Assembly: GCF_001676725.1 (NCBI RefSeq)
Contig: NZ_CP016172.1
Location: 4,402,001 to 4,466,000 of the forward strand
Direction: 5' to 3'
Source of the DNA: Bordetella flabilis
Lineage (GTDB): Bacteria > Pseudomonadota > Gammaproteobacteria > Burkholderiales > Burkholderiaceae_B
Length of the DNA: 64,000 nucleotides
This document shows, one piece after another, positions 56,533 through 64,000 of the stretch (positions are counted from its first letter, which is position 1; every line of letters begins with the position of its first letter). Below the pieces are notes generated by a model. The model saw nothing but the letters and a program-made list of their open reading frames with translations, did no database searches and was not told the DNA's origin. The translations under genes and the position numbers were made by a program.

Positions 56533-57525
56533 CTATTCGACGCGCAGGTTGCGCGACTGGATGATCTGCCCGTAGCGGGCCCGTTCACGCGCGGCGATCT
56601 GCGCCAGCTCTTGCGGGGTCGAGCCGTGCGCCACCGCGCCTTGCGAGACCAGCTTCTCCTTGACGTCCGGCATATCCGCCACCGCCCGGATGGCCAGCGA
56701 GAGCTTCTCGACGATCGCAGGCGGCGTCCCGGCCGGAGCCAGGACTGCCGTCCAGGAGCCGGTCTGGGCATTATGCACGCCGGCTTCGTCCAGCGTAGGA
56801 ACATCCGGCATGACCGGCGAACGCGTCGGCCCGGTCACCGCCAGCGCGCGCAGCTTGCCGGCATTGACGTACGGTATGGTCTCCAGCACCGACGCGAACA
56901 GCATGTCGACGCGGCCGGCCATGAGGTCGGTCATGGCGGGGCCGCCGCCCTTGTACGGCACATGCACCAGTTGCACGCCAGTGGCCTGCTGGAAGATCTC
57001 TCCGGCCAGGTGCGGCGCGCCGCCGGTGCCGGAGCTGGCGTAGGTATGGGCGCCCGGCTGCGAGTTGGCCAGCGCGACCAGTTCCGCCACGGTCTTCGCG
57101 GGCAAGGTGGGCGGCACGACCAGCGCGAACGGCAGGTCGGAGAACATCGAGACCGGCGCGAAGGCCTGCGCCGGGTCGCTGTGCAGCTTGTACAGCCATG
57201 GATTGATGGCCAGCATGCCGGAGTTGGCGAACAGCAGCGTATAGCCGTCCGGGTTCGCGCGCGCCACCAGGTCGGCGGCGATCTGTCCGCCGGCGCCGGG
57301 CCGGTTGTCCACGACCACGGAGGCGCCCAATTGCTGGCTCAAGGCCGCGGCGAGCAGCCGTGCGGAAATATCGGTTCCGCCGCCGGGCGAAAACGGCACG
57401 ATCAGGCTGATGGGGCGGGAGGGATAGCTCTCAGCGGCATGGCCCGCGCCGGGCAGCACGGCGGCCAGCGTGAAGGCGGCCGCGCCGACCCACAGCCGCA
57501 GGCGTGCAAATAGCTTGGTTTTCAT
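56533..57525 (-). CDS. Bug/TctC-type receptor
   Basis: A 330-residue Bug protein with signal peptide 1-30 (ending AGHAAE). The mature start is YPSRPISLIVPFSPGGGTDISARL, with VVVDNRPGAGGQIA and HVPYKGGGPAMTDLMAG. The ATG at 57525 follows GGAGACAAAA; the longer frame is rejected. A copy of the LysR operator lies about 190 bases upstream, so it probably shares control with the acyl-CoA synthetase. Confidence 0.92.
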   Translation of the reverse strand: MKTKLFARLRLWVGAAAFTLAAVLPGAGHAAESYPSRPISLIVPFSPGGGTDISARLLAAALSQQLGASVVVDNRPGAGGQIAADLVARANPDGYTLLFANSGMLAINPWLYKLHSDPAQAFAPVSMFSDLPFALVVPPTLPAKTVAELVALANSQPGAHTYASSGTGGAPHLAGEIFQQATGVQLVHVPYKGGGPAMTDLMAGRVDMLFASVLETIPYVNAGKLRALAVTGPTRSPVMPDVPTLDEAGVHNAQTGSWTAVLAPAGTPPAIVEKLSLAIRAVADMPDVKEKLVSQGAVAHGSTPQELAQIAARERARYGQIIQSRNLRVE

Positions 57526-57690
57526 TTTTGTCTCCTTCCGATTGAATGTCCGCGGCGCACTGGCGGCGCCGCGCGCAATGGACGGGTCCGGTCGACGCCG
57601 GTTCCCGCCTCGACGCTGCCGCGCCACCGGATGCAAGCGCACCGCACGATGTGACGCAGGCAGTATAGGAAGGAATCTCCACCATTGACC

Positions 57691-57738
57691 GATCGAGCTA
57701 TAAATAGCAACGATCAATACAAGGCTTGTATCGATGGA
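57691..57738. promoter_or_regulatory. LysR operator element, copy 1
   Basis: A 48-base element nearly identical to the one at 59472. Its core ATACAAGGCTTGTAT (57717-57731) is a perfect palindrome around one base and fits ATAC-N7-GTAT, the CatM/BenM-type site. A shared GAGCTATAAA-like block lies 26 bases earlier. It lies upstream of the Bug gene and just past the synthetase stop. Confidence 0.7.
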
Positions 57739-57795
57739 CGCACGGCTCTATCCCCATTCTGCCGGCGGCTCTGGCCCGGGACGACGCACCGGCGG

Positions 57796-59355
57796 CTATG
57801 GCAGCCCCGCAGCCGGTTGCGGCATGGCGCCATGGTCGTCAATCGGGCGGGTCGCAAGATCCAGCAGCAGGTGCCGCTCGACCTTGCCCAGGGCATTGCG
57901 GGGGAGGGACGCGACTGCCCTCACGACTTCGGGAAGCTTGTAATCGGCCAGGGCGTAAGCGATCTCCGGCACGATGTCGGCGAGCCGGGACGCCGGCACA
58001 CCCGCGCGCAGGCGCAGCAACGCGGCGACCCTTTGGCCCAGGACCTCGTCTGGCGCCCCGACCACGCCCGCTTCCGCCACATCGGGATGCGTAAGCAGGA
58101 CCTGCTCGACTTCCACCGGCGAAATGTTCGATCCGCCCCGGATGATCAGATCCTTAATGCGGCTGACGAATGAAAAGCTGCCGTCCTCCTCCTGCCGCAT
58201 CATGTCGCCAGTGGGGTACCAGCCGTCCGGAAAACGGCGCAGCTGCGACGGCCCCTCCCAATAGCCCAGGGCCACATTGGCGCCCCGCATAATGGCCTCA
58301 CCGGGCGCGCCGGCCGGAACGGTATTGCCTTGCGTATCGACCAGCTTGATTTCCACGCCGGGCGCCGTTCTGCCGGGCCCGGGTTGCGTGGCGCCAATCA
58401 GGCACCCCAAGCCTTCGGTCGACGCCCACGTCGTGCGCAGCGGCAGACCGAAGGTGGCTGGGAAGTCGCGCTGGACGGCATCCGGACAGACGTCGCCCGC
58501 AGTGATGCAGCAGCGCAGGGAGCTCACATCCCGCGGGCGCGCCCGCTGCCTTTGTATCAGGGACACGGCCACCGCTGGAAACGTGAATAGATGCGTGCAC
58601 CGTGCCATCTCTACGGTATCGAGGATGCCATCGGGGTTGGCGGGGTCCGACAGGGCCATGGCGATGTCATTGAACAGGCAGAGCATGCTGGAGAACAGGC
58701 CGCTGACGTGCACCATGGGCAGGAAGAGGGCCAGGACATCCCCGGGGTCCATGCCATGCAGCTTCCAGCGCTCCGTGGCCTGGAGCAGGGTCGACTGGCT
58801 GTGCGCGACGAATTTCGAGCGGCCCGTCGTGCCGGAGGTAGACAACAGCACGGCCACGCCGTCCGGGTCCGGCGCGGGCAGCCGGACGGTGCCGCCCTGA
58901 TCCTTCAGCGCTTCCCAAGGGTGCGCCAGGTCATCCTGCACCTCCCCCACCACGAAGCGCATGGCGCGATCCAATGTGGCATGCGGAAAATCCTTGACCA
59001 GGCGATAGTGGGTGGCGTCCCCGATATAAGCCGCCGGACGCAGGCGCATCAGTTGCGCTTCGAGCTCCAGGGTCTTGTAGCGCAGGTTCATCGGGGCGGC
59101 GATGGCGCCTATCCTGAAGCACGCCAGGTAGGAGATCAGGATCTCCGGACCATTGCCGAGGTGGAGCACGACACGGTCGCCCGGACGCACCCCGGCGGCC
59201 AGCAACCCGGCCGCCACCCGCTCCGCCCCTATGCAGATGGCTTCGCAGGTCCAGTGGCGCATGTCCTTGGTCAACGCGGTGCGGTCCGAGGGTTTGACCA
59301 GGTCCAGCAGCGTGCCGCCGGGCGGCAGAGAGCGGAATGGGACAGAGAGAGGCAT
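57796..59355 (-). CDS. AMP-forming acyl-CoA synthetase/ligase
   Basis: A 519-residue adenylate-forming enzyme. The phosphate loop is LLSTSGTTGRSKF, the A8 block is GDMMRQEEDGSFSFVSRIKDLIIRGG split by one turn, and the catalytic lysine lies in PRNALGKVER near the end. It activates a carboxylic acid as an acyl-CoA thioester. It is divergent from the LysR gene at 59515 with the operator between. With a Bug receptor and hydroxyacid dehydrogenase nearby, it could start breakdown of an imported acid. Confidence 0.88.
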   Translation of the reverse strand: MPLSVPFRSLPPGGTLLDLVKPSDRTALTKDMRHWTCEAICIGAERVAAGLLAAGVRPGDRVVLHLGNGPEILISYLACFRIGAIAAPMNLRYKTLELEAQLMRLRPAAYIGDATHYRLVKDFPHATLDRAMRFVVGEVQDDLAHPWEALKDQGGTVRLPAPDPDGVAVLLSTSGTTGRSKFVAHSQSTLLQATERWKLHGMDPGDVLALFLPMVHVSGLFSSMLCLFNDIAMALSDPANPDGILDTVEMARCTHLFTFPAVAVSLIQRQRARPRDVSSLRCCITAGDVCPDAVQRDFPATFGLPLRTTWASTEGLGCLIGATQPGPGRTAPGVEIKLVDTQGNTVPAGAPGEAIMRGANVALGYWEGPSQLRRFPDGWYPTGDMMRQEEDGSFSFVSRIKDLIIRGGSNISPVEVEQVLLTHPDVAEAGVVGAPDEVLGQRVAALLRLRAGVPASRLADIVPEIAYALADYKLPEVVRAVASLPRNALGKVERHLLLDLATRPIDDHGAMPQPAAGLP

Positions 59356-59471
59356 CGGTGCTTCCTTGCAGCGGGTAGCGGCCGGCTCGCCACGTGTCGG
59401 AGGGCCGGGTTCACTGCTACAACACGCCGGGCGCCTGCCCTATTCCGTGCCCCCTGTCGCCGCACGATCAG

Positions 59472-59519
59472 GATCAAGCTATAAACCGGGAGGATCAATA
59501 CAAGGCTTGTATCAATGGA
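59472..59519. promoter_or_regulatory. LysR operator element, copy 2
   Basis: Same element as at 57691: GATCAAGCTATAAA, seven different bases, then GATCAATACAAGG and the rest of the palindrome, with ATACAAGGCTTGTAT at 59498-59512. The palindrome ends two bases before the LysR ATG (59515), so binding would block translation start or transcription of the regulator itself. Confidence 0.75.
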
Positions 59520-60405
59520 ACTGCGTCAACTGGAATGCTTCGTGGCCGTGGCCGAGGAACTGCACTTCGGCCGTGCCGCGGCCCGGCTGTGCATGACGCA
59601 GCCCCCCTTGAGCCGGCAGATACAGCTGCTGGAACAGCGGTTGGGCGTTACGCTGCTGGAGCGCAGCAGCCGCGTCGTCAGGCTGACCGCGGCGGGACGC
59701 AGCTTCCTGCGCGATGCGCGCCATCTTCTGGCCTTCGCCGCGCGCGCCACATCGAGCGCGCGTCGCGCCTCGGGCGGCGAGGCGGGCCATATCACCCTGG
59801 GCTTCACGGCCGTGGCCTCGTATCGACTGATGCCGGCCCTCGTGATGAAGGCGCGCAAAGTCCTTCCGGACGTCGACATCGAACTACGGGAACGGGTATC
59901 GACCGACCTGGGACGCCTGCTGGAGGCCGGCGAGCTCGACGCCATGCTGGCGCGCCACCTGCCGCGCCAGGACGGGCTGGCGCATCGGCTGGTGCAACGC
60001 GAGCCGTTGGTGCTGGCGGCGCCGCGCAAATCCCCGCTGACCGTCTACGACGCGGTGCCGCTGCGCGCGCTGCACCGCCAGCCATTCGTCGCCTATGCGC
60101 CCAGTGAAGGCAAGTATTTCTATGATCGCATCGCGGGCGCGCTGGGCCAGGCCGGCGTGGAACCGGATTACGTGCAACATGCCAGCCAGACGCATACGCT
60201 GCTTGGACTGGTGCGTGCCGGTCTGGGCGTCGGCATCGTGCCGGATTCCGCGCGAGAACTGCGGCTGGAAGGCGTGGTGTTCCTGCCCATAGCCCAGAAG
60301 AACCTGTACGCGGAGATATACCTGGCCTGGCGCGCCAGGCATGACAACCCGGCGCTGGACGCCTTCGTGAACCGTGTGGTCGAACCGCTGGCCGCGCGAC
60401 GCTGA
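59515..60405 (+). CDS. LysR-family regulator (BenM/CatM-like)
   Basis: A 296-residue LysR protein with HTH in residues 1-60 (CFVAVAEELHFGRAAARLCMTQPPLSRQI) and effector domain 90-295. It has the same subtype as the LysR at 10303. The operator core abuts its start codon, so there is no standard ribosome site and autoregulation is likely. It probably controls the divergent synthetase and, through copy 1, the Bug gene. Confidence 0.9.
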   Translation: MELRQLECFVAVAEELHFGRAAARLCMTQPPLSRQIQLLEQRLGVTLLERSSRVVRLTAAGRSFLRDARHLLAFAARATSSARRASGGEAGHITLGFTAVASYRLMPALVMKARKVLPDVDIELRERVSTDLGRLLEAGELDAMLARHLPRQDGLAHRLVQREPLVLAAPRKSPLTVYDAVPLRALHRQPFVAYAPSEGKYFYDRIAGALGQAGVEPDYVQHASQTHTLLGLVRAGLGVGIVPDSARELRLEGVVFLPIAQKNLYAEIYLAWRARHDNPALDAFVNRVVEPLAARR

Positions 60406-60485
60406 AGGGCGTCGGGGCCAACAGCCCTTACCGCGCTGGATGCGGGGCTTTCACTGCATGGCCGGCGCCGGCGGCCACCGGGCGC

Positions 60486-61424
60486 CTAGGCGGCGTTCGA
60501 ATCCCGGAACCGCCTGAACAGCGTTGCCGCCATCGGACCCGATATGTTGTGCCATACGCTGAAGATGGCGCTGGGAACCGCGGCCAGCGGCGAGAAGTGC
60601 GCCGTCGCCAGCGCCACGCCGAGGCCGGAATTCTGCATGCCCACCTCGATCGAAATGGCCTTGCGCTTGGACACGCTCATGCCGCACAGCTTGGCCAGCG
60701 CATAGCCGATCAGCAGTCCCAGCCCGTTATGCAGCACCACCACCGCGAAAATCATCAGCCCGCTGGTCGCGATGCGGGCCTGGTTGCCCGCCACCACCGC
60801 GGCCACGATGGCCACGATCGCCACCACGGACACCAGCGGCAGCACCGCGACGCCGACCTGCACCTTGTCCCGGAGGATGTATTGGGCCAGTACGCCCAGC
60901 GCGATCGGCAGCACCACGACCTGCACGATGGACCAGAACATGGCCGCCGCGCTCACGTCGATCCATTGGCTGGCCAGCAGATAGATCAACGCCGGGGTGA
61001 TGATGGGCGCGAGCAGCGTCGTCACGGAGGTCACCGTCACCGACAAGGCCACGTCGCCGCGCGCCAGGAACGTCATCACATTGGACGCCGTGCCGCCCGG
61101 GCAACAGCCCACCAGGATCACGCCGACGGCCACTTCGGGCGGCAGGTCCAGCGTCTTGGCCAATACCCAGGCCAGGCCCGGCATGATGATGAACTGGCCC
61201 AGCACGCCGATGAGCACGTCGCGCGGCCGCCGCGTAACCTCGCGGAAATCCGCCTTCGACAGCGTCAGCCCCATGCCGAACATCACGATGCCCAGCAGCG
61301 GCACAATATACGGGCCTATGCCCTTGAACGTTTCGGGATAGTAGAAGGCGAGCGCTGCGAAGAGCAGCACCCAGACGGCGAAAGTATTGCCGACGAAACG
61401 GCTGAAACGGGCAAGAGGCTGCAC
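60486..61424 (-). CDS. Bile acid:sodium symporter family (BASS) transporter
   Basis: A 312-residue inner-membrane protein with nine to ten helices. Family motifs are FGMGLTLSKADF, VGCCPGGTASNVMTFLARGD and SIEVGMQNSGLGVALA. It imports an organic anion with sodium. The start is GTG at 61424, with GGAG seven bases before it and the family N-terminus following; an ATG at 61505 would add 27 arginine-rich residues without a ribosome site. Confidence 0.88.
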   Translation of the reverse strand: MQPLARFSRFVGNTFAVWVLLFAALAFYYPETFKGIGPYIVPLLGIVMFGMGLTLSKADFREVTRRPRDVLIGVLGQFIIMPGLAWVLAKTLDLPPEVAVGVILVGCCPGGTASNVMTFLARGDVALSVTVTSVTTLLAPIITPALIYLLASQWIDVSAAAMFWSIVQVVVLPIALGVLAQYILRDKVQVGVAVLPLVSVVAIVAIVAAVVAGNQARIATSGLMIFAVVVLHNGLGLLIGYALAKLCGMSVSKRKAISIEVGMQNSGLGVALATAHFSPLAAVPSAIFSVWHNISGPMAATLFRRFRDSNAA

Positions 61425-61543
61425 GTACGGGCTCCAGGGGCGCAAGCGAAGGCCGTAATATACGGCAACTCGGAGCAACCTCCGGCCCCGCCGCGGCCCG
61501 GACATGGGGCGCGGCGGGGTTCCGGGCCCGCGCGCAGCGACGG

Positions 61544-62287
61544 CTACGCGCCCGATGCCGGCGGGGCGACCGCCGCGCCCTCGATGCCGTGCCGGCGCAG
61601 GGCCTCGGCCACGAAGCCGCTGGCCTTCATTTCCTCGACAAAGGCACGCAGCACATCCGCCGCCGCTTCGCCGCGTCCCTTGGGCAGGCCCATCGCCTGG
61701 CGAATCACCATGAAGCTGCCGGGCAGCAGGCGCAGCCCGGGCAGCCGGCGCATATCCGCTTCCAACTGCTGCTTCACCCCGGCGGCGACTTCGGTGCCTT
61801 CCGCCAGAAAGGTGTCCACCACGGCCGGTGACGTGGGCGCGCGCAGGATCTGCGCCTGCTTCAGTTCACGGGTCAGGTAGAGGTCATAGGCGCTGCCCTT
61901 GCCGACGGTCACGCGGTGGCCGGCGCGGTCGACTTCGGCGCGATCGCGCAGGGGCGATTCGTCGCGCACCAGGTAGGCGCCCTCGATCAATACGTAGGCG
62001 TCCGTGAAGGCGATGCCTTGCCCGCGCAGCGGATCGATGGCGAAGAAGCCGATGTCCGCCTGCTCCGCCGTCACGGCGTCGACCGACTTGCCGGCGCTGT
62101 CGAACACGACGAGTTCCAGCGGCACGCCCAGCCGCTCGGCGAAGGCGCGCGCGAGGTCGATGGACACGCCGGCCGGCTCGCCGCTCGCAGCGTCGCGCCG
62201 TGCCAGGATGGGGTTGCCGACATTGATGGACGCGCGCAGCGTGCCGGTGGGAATAAAGCGGGAAATCGTTTGCGGATCGAGCGGCAT
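61544..62287 (-). CDS. Solute-binding-domain protein without signal peptide
   Basis: A 247-residue protein of the type II periplasmic-binding (SBP_bac_3) fold. The N-terminal core LRASINVGNPILARRD and VSIDLARAFAERLGVPLELVVFDSAG are typical of amino-acid receptors. No signal peptide is present before residue 15, so it is either cytoplasmic or uses another route; no ABC partners are encoded nearby. A frame open to 62413 is antisense to the MBL gene. It may be a ligand-binding sensor or an enzyme of cyclohexadienyl-dehydratase type, as some SBP-fold proteins are. Confidence 0.8.
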   Translation of the reverse strand: MPLDPQTISRFIPTGTLRASINVGNPILARRDAASGEPAGVSIDLARAFAERLGVPLELVVFDSAGKSVDAVTAEQADIGFFAIDPLRGQGIAFTDAYVLIEGAYLVRDESPLRDRAEVDRAGHRVTVGKGSAYDLYLTRELKQAQILRAPTSPAVVDTFLAEGTEVAAGVKQQLEADMRRLPGLRLLPGSFMVIRQAMGLPKGRGEAAADVLRAFVEEMKASGFVAEALRRHGIEGAAVAPPASGA

Positions 62288-62306
62288 ATCGGGCCTCGAA
62301 GTGGAA

Positions 62307-63077
62307 TCAGGCGCTGTAGCGGGCCGTTTCGCCGCCGCAGCACAGGTCGATGACAGTGGGCTCCAGGTTCTGGCCGAACCAGGCGTTGAGCGCCGCGCGC
62401 CGCTCGCCCACATAGACGGGCAGGCCCTGGTCGTCCAGGCGCATGCACAGGTCGTGCCCCGGGATGAGCAGTGTGTCGGGCGTGCGCCGCCACGTTTCCC
62501 AGATCAGTTCCAGGGTGGCCTGGCTGACCGCCATGTCGTAGGTGTCCGCCACGGTCTTGCTGAGAAGTTCCGCGCGGTTCTTGGCGGCATCACCGGTGAA
62601 CAACAGCGGCTGCGCGGCGGCGGTCACGTAGAACAGCAGATGGCCGGGCGTGTGCCCGGGCGACGCCATGGCGGTAAAACCGGGCAGGAAGGATTCGCCG
62701 TCGGCGATGCGTCGGACCCGCGGAGATACCGACAATTCGCGCACGTAGAGCTCGGGCAAGGGATCGAACCCGGGCGGCTGCGCAGCGGCCCAGGCCAGCT
62801 CGCGGTCGCCGATCCACACCGTGGCGTTGGGGAACAGGGTGAAATTCACCGAGTGATCGTAGTGGGCGTGCGTCAGCACCACGTCGGTGATGTCAGCCGC
62901 CGACACGGACAGCTCCGCCAGTTGCCGCGCCAGCAGGTGGCGCGCGCCGAAGGCGCCCACGTCCACCAGGATGTGGCGACCTTCGCCGCGCAGCAGCGTC
63001 GTGGTACTCCAGCCGAGGCTGCCGTGGAACAGGCTGCGCCCGGGATAGCCGTTGATCAAGACATCCAGCTTGTACAT
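62307..63077 (-). CDS. MBL-fold metallo-hydrolase
   Basis: A 256-residue hydrolase with the zinc motif T-H-A-H-Y-D-H (VVLTHAHYDHSV), then SPGHTPGHLLFY and LLFTGDAAKNRAEL. The subgroup includes lactonases and related esterases. The ATG at 63077 follows GAGGAGTGATCG. It lies 33 bases after the Bug stop and 19 before the next gene, forming one operon. Confidence 0.88.
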   Translation of the reverse strand: MYKLDVLINGYPGRSLFHGSLGWSTTTLLRGEGRHILVDVGAFGARHLLARQLAELSVSAADITDVVLTHAHYDHSVNFTLFPNATVWIGDRELAWAAAQPPGFDPLPELYVRELSVSPRVRRIADGESFLPGFTAMASPGHTPGHLLFYVTAAAQPLLFTGDAAKNRAELLSKTVADTYDMAVSQATLELIWETWRRTPDTLLIPGHDLCMRLDDQGLPVYVGERRAALNAWFGQNLEPTVIDLCCGGETARYSA

Positions 63078-63110
63078 TCGATCACTCCTCTGGCCGCGCG
63101 GCATGCCGGC

Positions 63111-64000
63111 CTACTGCTTCGGTATGTGCGCATCCTCGACCAGCTTGCGATAGCGCACCAGGTCCGAGCGGATCAGCTCGGCGAATTCCTCCGGCGTGCC
63201 CGCCACCATGTCATTGCCGCCCTCGGTTTCCAGCTTGCGCACCACGTCTGGCATGCGCGCCGCCTTGACGGCCTCGTCATGCAGGCGCGCAATGATCCCG
63301 GGGTCGGTGCCCGCCGGCGCCAGCAAACCCTGGAACTGCGTTACGGCGTAGCCTTTATAGCCCAACTCTTCCATGGTGGGGACGTCGGGCAATACCCCGG
63401 CGCGACGCGGACCGGAAACCGCGTAGGCGCGCAGGCGGCCGGACTGGATATGCGGTGCCGCCGTGACAACCGTATCGAAGGTAAATGAAAGCTGGCCGCT
63501 CAGCACATCGGTCAGCGCCTGTGCATTGCCCTTGTACGGGACGTGGACCAACTGCGTGCCGGTCATCAAGCCCAGCAGCTCGCCGGCGAGGTGGCCGCCC
63601 GCGCCGACGCCCGCGGAGCCGTAGCTAAGCTGCCCCGGCTTGGCACGCGCCTGGGCAATCAGGTCGTCCAGGCTATGGATGGACGACTGCCGCGGAACGA
63701 CCAGCACATACTGATAGCTGGCGATCTGGGTGATAGGCGCGAAATCCCGCACCGGGTCGTAAGGCGTCTTCGCATACAGCGCGGGATTGACCACCAGCGG
63801 GCCGCTTGCGTCCAGCAGCAGCGTATAGCCGTCGGGCGCCGACTTGGCCACGAAGTCGGTGCCGATCATGCCATTGGCGCCCGGCTTGTTCTCGACCACC
63901 AGCGCCACGCCCATGCTCATGGACATTTTCTGTGCGATCACGCGCGCGGTGATATCGGCGGCGCCGCCGGCGACATAGGGCACGATCACGCGTATGGGTT
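63111..64000 (-). CDS. Bug/TctC-type receptor (cut by window end)
   Basis: About 296 residues of a Bug protein read in from the right edge. The beginning PIRVIVPYVAGGAADITARVIAQK lacks only the signal peptide and first few residues, which lie beyond 64000. VVENKPGANGMIGTDFVA and HVPYKGNAQALTDVLSG are present. It is first in the group with the MBL hydrolase and the solute-binding-domain protein. Confidence 0.9.
   Translation of the reverse strand, partial: PIRVIVPYVAGGAADITARVIAQKMSMSMGVALVVENKPGANGMIGTDFVAKSAPDGYTLLLDASGPLVVNPALYAKTPYDPVRDFAPITQIASYQYVLVVPRQSSIHSLDDLIAQARAKPGQLSYGSAGVGAGGHLAGELLGLMTGTQLVHVPYKGNAQALTDVLSGQLSFTFDTVVTAAPHIQSGRLRAYAVSGPRRAGVLPDVPTMEELGYKGYAVTQFQGLLAPAGTDPGIIARLHDEAVKAARMPDVVRKLETEGGNDMVAGTPEEFAELIRSDLVRYRKLVEDAHIPKQ

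Overview
The window is GC-rich, gene-dense DNA that fits a member of the Alcaligenaceae (a Bordetella or Achromobacter type betaproteobacterium). This rests on five Bug/TctC-type periplasmic receptors (one cut by the window end), many LysR, TetR and GntR regulators beside small catabolic operons, an assimilatory NirBD-NasA-CobA set, and an HU protein with a lysine/alanine-rich tail. The lineage is inferred from gene content only; there is no rRNA gene here. I see no insertion sequence, prophage, integrase or CRISPR array.

Layout. 1-4.1 kb: end of nirB, then nirD, nasA and cobA, an assimilatory nitrate/nitrite operon. 4.3-4.8 kb: HU-like protein with its own terminator. 5.1-7.4 kb: cysI and a DUF934 gene for sulfite reduction. 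7.6-10.2 kb: a ChaA-type antiporter and small stress-type proteins. 10.3-17.8 kb: a LysR regulator divergent from a catabolic run (CMD-family protein, SDR, Bug, PDC-hydrolase-like amidohydrolase, SMP-30 lactonase, Bug, hydroxyisobutyrate-dehydrogenase-like enzyme). 17.8-22.4 kb: CobW GTPase, LVIVD-type propeller protein, and a divergent Bug-GlcG-TetR operon. 22.5-29.0 kb: glycogen debranching enzyme plus a stress group (CsbD, Mn-catalase, MBL hydrolase, two DUF892 proteins).

29.2-38.7 kb: a long minus-strand operon pairing a polyamine/opine-type ABC transporter with a lone FAD oxidase and an HcnABC-like three-subunit oxidase. A LysR gene lies upstream and begins 3 nt after a tRNA-Arg(UCU). 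39.1-43.0 kb: outer-membrane phospholipase A, a DHA2 efflux pump, and an unknown protein with a hrp-box-like promoter motif that could be a type III secretion substrate. 43.0-51.8 kb: a divergent GntR regulator and a Liv-type ABC operon ending in an FAD amino-acid oxidase, an amidohydrolase and a DapA-family lyase.

51.9-55.4 kb: a secreted Y-x4-D repeat protein with ECF sigma and anti-sigma factors, then a GNAT protein and another FAD oxidase. 55.5-60.4 kb: 2-hydroxyacid dehydrogenase, Bug, acyl-CoA synthetase and a divergent LysR, tied together by a duplicated 48-bp operator element. 60.5-64.0 kb: BASS-family transporter, a solute-binding-domain protein without a signal peptide, an MBL hydrolase and a Bug gene running off the end.

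Taken together this is a nutrient-scavenging chromosome segment: many receptors and transporters, each beside its own enzymes and a local regulator. The least explained items are the hrp-box gene, the tRNA-LysR junction and the duplicated LysR operator.
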